DNA of 64,000 nucleotides, taken from positions 186,001 through 250,000 of the forward strand of contig LDWW01000003.1 in assembly GCA_001045525.1 (NCBI GenBank), given 5' to 3'. A program made the translations under genes and the position numbers. The notes under the pieces were generated by a model. It was not told the origin of the DNA and did not search any database. It saw only the letters and a list, made by a program, of their open reading frames with translations. The stretch is from Chitinispirillum alkaliphilum (GTDB lineage Bacteria; Fibrobacterota; Chitinivibrionia; Chitinivibrionales; Chitinispirillaceae). This document shows positions 61,311-64,000 of the stretch, one piece after another; the stretch's first letter is position 1, and each line of letters starts with the position of its first letter.

Positions 61311-63572
61311 ATGTGGATAAAGTGGTTTCCATGGAAATTTGTTCTTAAGAGAGTTGCAAGAGCGCAGGGTTTTATAGATCCGGTGATGTTGATGTCCCGT
61401 TTCAGCCAGTTTGCCCAGCCTGCGGAGGTGTTGGCTCCGGTGGAGCTTTTAAGGGCAGGGGCGGTTCTTCATGCAAGGGGACTTATTAACAGTCAGGTAA
61501 TTCAGCACAATCTCGACTGGGTGTGGCCTTATTGGGCTGAGCGGCAGTTTGAACCGACTGATCCCTCCTTTGTTCCAAGGGCATTTTCAATTTCCCAGAT
61601 CAATCTCACCCACAGGAACTGGACCGCTGTTGGGGTGCCCGGGGTTTCAGAAACACCGGTTGTGGATCCGCGTGGTTTGGTGATGCCGTTTTATGATTCA
61701 TGGAGCATAGATGTGTGGATTATCGCTAAGGATGGGCGGCGGCTTATCCCCTCCAGGTCTGCAGAGGCAAAGCAGGAGGTTCGGTATGAAAACGGCTACA
61801 GGGTTGTGACACTTTTTGATCAGGATGGGATGAAACTTCGTACCAGTGTTGAGGTGGACCTTAGAAATGGTCTTCCGGTATGCAGGGTTGAGAGTGAGGG
61901 TAAATGCAGGGGAGGAGGTTACCTTGTGGTGTCTCTTCGGCCCTATAATCCCGAAGGGATCTCTTTTATACATAAGATCAAACTGATGCCTTCGGCAAAG
62001 GGGTGGCAAATAGACCGTAATCAGCAGGTGTGGTTTGACCAAAAACCCTCCTTTTACCGTTTCTCCAACTACCAGAGGGGGGATGTGTACCATTGGGTTG
62101 ATTCAAAAACAGAGGAGAGCAAAAAGATGGTGTCCTGTGATGTGGGGATGGCCACTGCACTTGCCGCCTACAGCATAGACTCACGGGGTGGGAGCGTTGC
62201 GGTTGATATACCGCTTTTCTCCGGAAAAACCGGTGAGAGAAAACTCCCCGTTAACCAGGGCAGCACTGAGCTTTGGGAAAAGGGGGTTAAGCAGGCTTCA
62301 AAGGTTCAGTTTGATGTAAACGGCTATGGCAGACTATATGAATTGGCTCTGAGGACCTTGATCCTTCACACTTCAGGAGAGTGTTATGCGGGCCCCTACA
62401 CCTATAAGAGGTTTTGGTTCAGAGACAGTGCTTTTATAGTTAATGCCCTTGTGTGCGCAGGGCTTAATGAGAGGGCGCGTAAAGTGATAGAGAGTTACTT
62501 TTCACGCCAGACTTCATCAGGTTATTTCCTCTCCCAGGATGGTGAATGGGATTCAAACGGGCAGGCCCTCTGGGCGATAATGCGCTACTGCATGCTGGGT
62601 AGGGAAAAACCTGCTCAGAACTGGCGGGAACCGATAATCAAGGCCTGTTCCTGGATTGCCGAGAAACGGAGAGAAACTCATATTCTTTCTCCCTTTGCGG
62701 GACTCATGCCTTCGGGGTTCAGCGCTGAGCATCTGGGGTTGAATGATCACTACTACTGGGATAATTTCTGGAGTGTAGCGGGTCTTGGTGCCGGAGCATA
62801 TCTGCTCAGGGAATTGGGTGATGAAAAGATGGCTGACAAGTTTATGGAGGAGAGAAAGGAGTATATGATCGCCATAGAGAGCTCTTTGGAGAAGGTAAAC
62901 GGGACCGGACGCGGACCCGCAATGCCGGCTTCTCCAAACCGCAGACTCGACAGCGGGTCGGTGGGTTCTCTTGCTGCAGGATATCCTCTTGAGCTGTGGG
63001 AGGAAAAAGATAAAAGGGTTACTGAAACGGCTGATTATCTCTATCAACACTGTCTTATAGACGATGCCTTCTATCACGATATAAGCCACTCCGGCATTAA
63101 CCCTTATCTGTCGCTTCACATCGCGCAGGTGATGCTCAGAGCGTCCAACCCCGCATTCTCAACAATAATGCATGCCATAAGCGATCTGGCTTCCCCAACC
63201 GGTCAGTGGCCTGAAGCAATTCACCCACAGCTTAAAACCGGCTGTATGGGGGATGGTCAGCACACGTGGGCGGCTGCGGAGTGGATAGTAATGGTCAGGA
63301 ACTGCTTCATTAGGGAGGAGAAAAATTCACTTATTCTCTGTCAGGGGATATTTCCCTCATATCTAAACCAGGGTAAAACCCTCTTCTTTGGGCCAGCACC
63401 AACCAAATTCGGCCCCTGCAGAGTTCAGGTCTCAAAAGAGGAGGGCAACGGCATCGTGGTTAAATGGTCGGGAGACTGGAGAGGTGAAGAGCCGGATATA
63501 GTGGTGGCACTGGCAGGTACAGAGGGGCATAAGGTTCAAAGGGGAGCGGGTTTTTTGCAACTGGAGAGTTAG
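61311..63572 (+). CDS. Large six-hairpin glycosidase-like protein
   Basis: A 753-residue cytoplasmic protein (no signal peptide). The C-terminal half (about 340-690) has the helix pattern of (alpha/alpha)6 glycosidases related to amylo-alpha-1,6-glucosidase and trehalase-type folds, with YTYKRFWFRDSAFIVNALVCAGL, LSQDGEWDSNGQALWAI, LNDHYYWDNFWSVAGL and the DLASPTGQWPEAIHP segment containing likely acidic catalytic residues. The N-terminal half is a beta-sandwich-like region. The exact activity is unknown; a glucan-debranching or oligosaccharide-cleaving role is plausible. It is followed two bases after the stop by a GT4 gene, forming a glycan-related operon behind a sigma-54 promoter. Confidence 0.7.
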   Translation: MWIKWFPWKFVLKRVARAQGFIDPVMLMSRFSQFAQPAEVLAPVELLRAGAVLHARGLINSQVIQHNLDWVWPYWAERQFEPTDPSFVPRAFSISQINLTHRNWTAVGVPGVSETPVVDPRGLVMPFYDSWSIDVWIIAKDGRRLIPSRSAEAKQEVRYENGYRVVTLFDQDGMKLRTSVEVDLRNGLPVCRVESEGKCRGGGYLVVSLRPYNPEGISFIHKIKLMPSAKGWQIDRNQQVWFDQKPSFYRFSNYQRGDVYHWVDSKTEESKKMVSCDVGMATALAAYSIDSRGGSVAVDIPLFSGKTGERKLPVNQGSTELWEKGVKQASKVQFDVNGYGRLYELALRTLILHTSGECYAGPYTYKRFWFRDSAFIVNALVCAGLNERARKVIESYFSRQTSSGYFLSQDGEWDSNGQALWAIMRYCMLGREKPAQNWREPIIKACSWIAEKRRETHILSPFAGLMPSGFSAEHLGLNDHYYWDNFWSVAGLGAGAYLLRELGDEKMADKFMEERKEYMIAIESSLEKVNGTGRGPAMPASPNRRLDSGSVGSLAAGYPLELWEEKDKRVTETADYLYQHCLIDDAFYHDISHSGINPYLSLHIAQVMLRASNPAFSTIMHAISDLASPTGQWPEAIHPQLKTGCMGDGQHTWAAAEWIVMVRNCFIREEKNSLILCQGIFPSYLNQGKTLFFGPAPTKFGPCRVQVSKEEGNGIVVKWSGDWRGEEPDIVVALAGTEGHKVQRGAGFLQLES

Positions 63573-63573
63573 T

Positions 63574-64000
63574 ATGAACATAATTATGCTTACCAATACA
63601 TTTCTCCCCTTTGTGGGAGGAGTGGAGAAATCGGTAGATTCTTTTTCAGCAGGTTTAAGGAAGTTGGGGCACAGGGTTAAAATTGTTGCCCCCAGTTACA
63701 AGGGTTATAACGAAACAGATGAGAATGTAATAAGGGTTCCTGCCCTTCAGCAGTTTAATGGTACCGATTTTTCGGTACAGTTACCTGTTCCAGGCATACT
63801 GAAAAGCAATCTCAAAACCTTTACTCCCCATATCGTTCATTCTCACCATCCGTATCTCTTGGGAGATACGGCTCTGAGGCTTGCAGCTCAGCTGAGAGTG
63901 CCTGTTGTGTTTACATTTCACACATATTATGAGCGCTACACTCACTATGTTCCCGGAAATTCGCCTGCACTGAGGAGATTTGTTCGTGCCCTGGCTACCG
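63574..64000 (+). CDS. Glycosyltransferase family 4, N-terminal part (cut by window end)
   Basis: The first 142 residues of a GT-B enzyme: MNIIMLTNTFLPFVGGVEKS with the typical FxPxxGGVE loop, then LRKLGHRVKIVAPS, PHIVHSHHPYLLGD and VVFTFHTYYERYTHYVPG. This resembles glycosyltransferases acting on lipid-linked sugars (GT4, alpha-glucosyl/mannosyl type). It starts two bases after the upstream stop, so it is co-transcribed with the glycosidase-like gene. The C-terminal donor domain lies outside the window. Confidence 0.88.
   Translation, partial: MNIIMLTNTFLPFVGGVEKSVDSFSAGLRKLGHRVKIVAPSYKGYNETDENVIRVPALQQFNGTDFSVQLPVPGILKSNLKTFTPHIVHSHHPYLLGDTALRLAAQLRVPVVFTFHTYYERYTHYVPGNSPALRRFVRALAT

Noticed and set aside
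1-64000. CRISPR arrays, insertion sequences, integrases, attachment sites
   Set aside because: I saw no regularly spaced repeats, transposase or recombinase motifs, or tRNA-flanking direct repeats.

Overview
The window is a chromosomal stretch of a motile, Gram-negative-type bacterium. It carries flagellar genes, a secreted chitinase, glycogen enzymes and ordinary housekeeping genes (purD, greA, aspS, folE, pdxA, ybeY, ettA). The mix of a GH18 chitinase with InlB-like repeats and CBM5/12 modules, glycogen/GH57 enzymes, a eukaryotic-type UDP-glucose pyrophosphorylase, a FapA protein and sigma-54-type promoters would fit a Fibrobacterota relative such as the chitin-degrading Chitinispirillum/Chitinivibrio group. 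That placement is inference from gene content; there is no rRNA in the window. I see no prophage, insertion sequence or CRISPR array.

Layout. 0-8 kb: two divergent PTS enzyme I-like genes and small accessory enzymes (archaemetzincin, cupin, PLP-dependent desulfhydrase). 8-10.5 kb: thioredoxin plus a CoA-disulfide reductase/rhodanese/TusA fusion behind a near-perfect sigma-54 promoter. 10.9-13.9 kb: GH57 and glycogen synthase. 14-20 kb: purD, methyltransferase, archease, hydrolase and a GT4 glycosyltransferase. 19.7-22 kb: FapA and a double-STAS protein. 22-32 kb: a CBS-domain membrane protein, ybeY (CTG start), UDP-glucose pyrophosphorylase, greA with a terminator in its leader, larE, a large DUF2723 membrane protein, ettA and tRNA-Ser(GCU). 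32.4-36.6 kb: a glycogen phosphorylase homologue with altered active-site motifs, translationally coupled to a third enzyme I paralogue. 36.6-40.4 kb: folE, a TonB-C-like protein, ogt, pdxA and a gene broken by an in-frame stop. 40.3-46.6 kb: the flagellar block flgJ-flgN-flgK-flgL, flagellin, fliW and csrA. 46.8-50.2 kb: a degenerate receiver, TatD and the chitinase. 50.5-64 kb: a PAS-GGDEF-EAL protein, aspS, a secreted protein, a hemerythrin protein behind an FNR-like box, BaeRF3, YqjE-like membrane proteins, a PRC-barrel protein, an RRM protein, a large glycosidase-like protein and a truncated GT4.

How the genes fit together. Three themes recur. First, sigma-54-type -24/-12 elements (GG-N10-GC in a TGGCA...TTGC context) sit at the correct distance in front of five transcription units: thioredoxin/CoADR, flgJ operon, flagellin, YqjE-like pair and glycosidase-like gene. 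A sixth, weaker one precedes the RRM gene. Flagellar late genes therefore share a promoter class with redox, envelope and carbohydrate genes. Second, flagellin output appears to be buffered post-transcriptionally: its leader holds seven GGA motifs and the CsrA and FliW genes lie directly downstream. Third, carbon storage (glycogen synthase, GH57, phosphorylase homologue, UDP-glucose pyrophosphorylase) is interleaved with three enzyme I paralogues but no HPr or EII permease, which suggests regulatory rather than sugar-transport phosphorelay.

The candidates I consider most novel are the altered-site phosphorylase/enzyme I couple, the wide sigma-54 regulon, and two genes that ordinary ATG/GTG/TTG calling would miss or mis-call (CTG-initiated ybeY and the nonsense-interrupted gene beside csrA).
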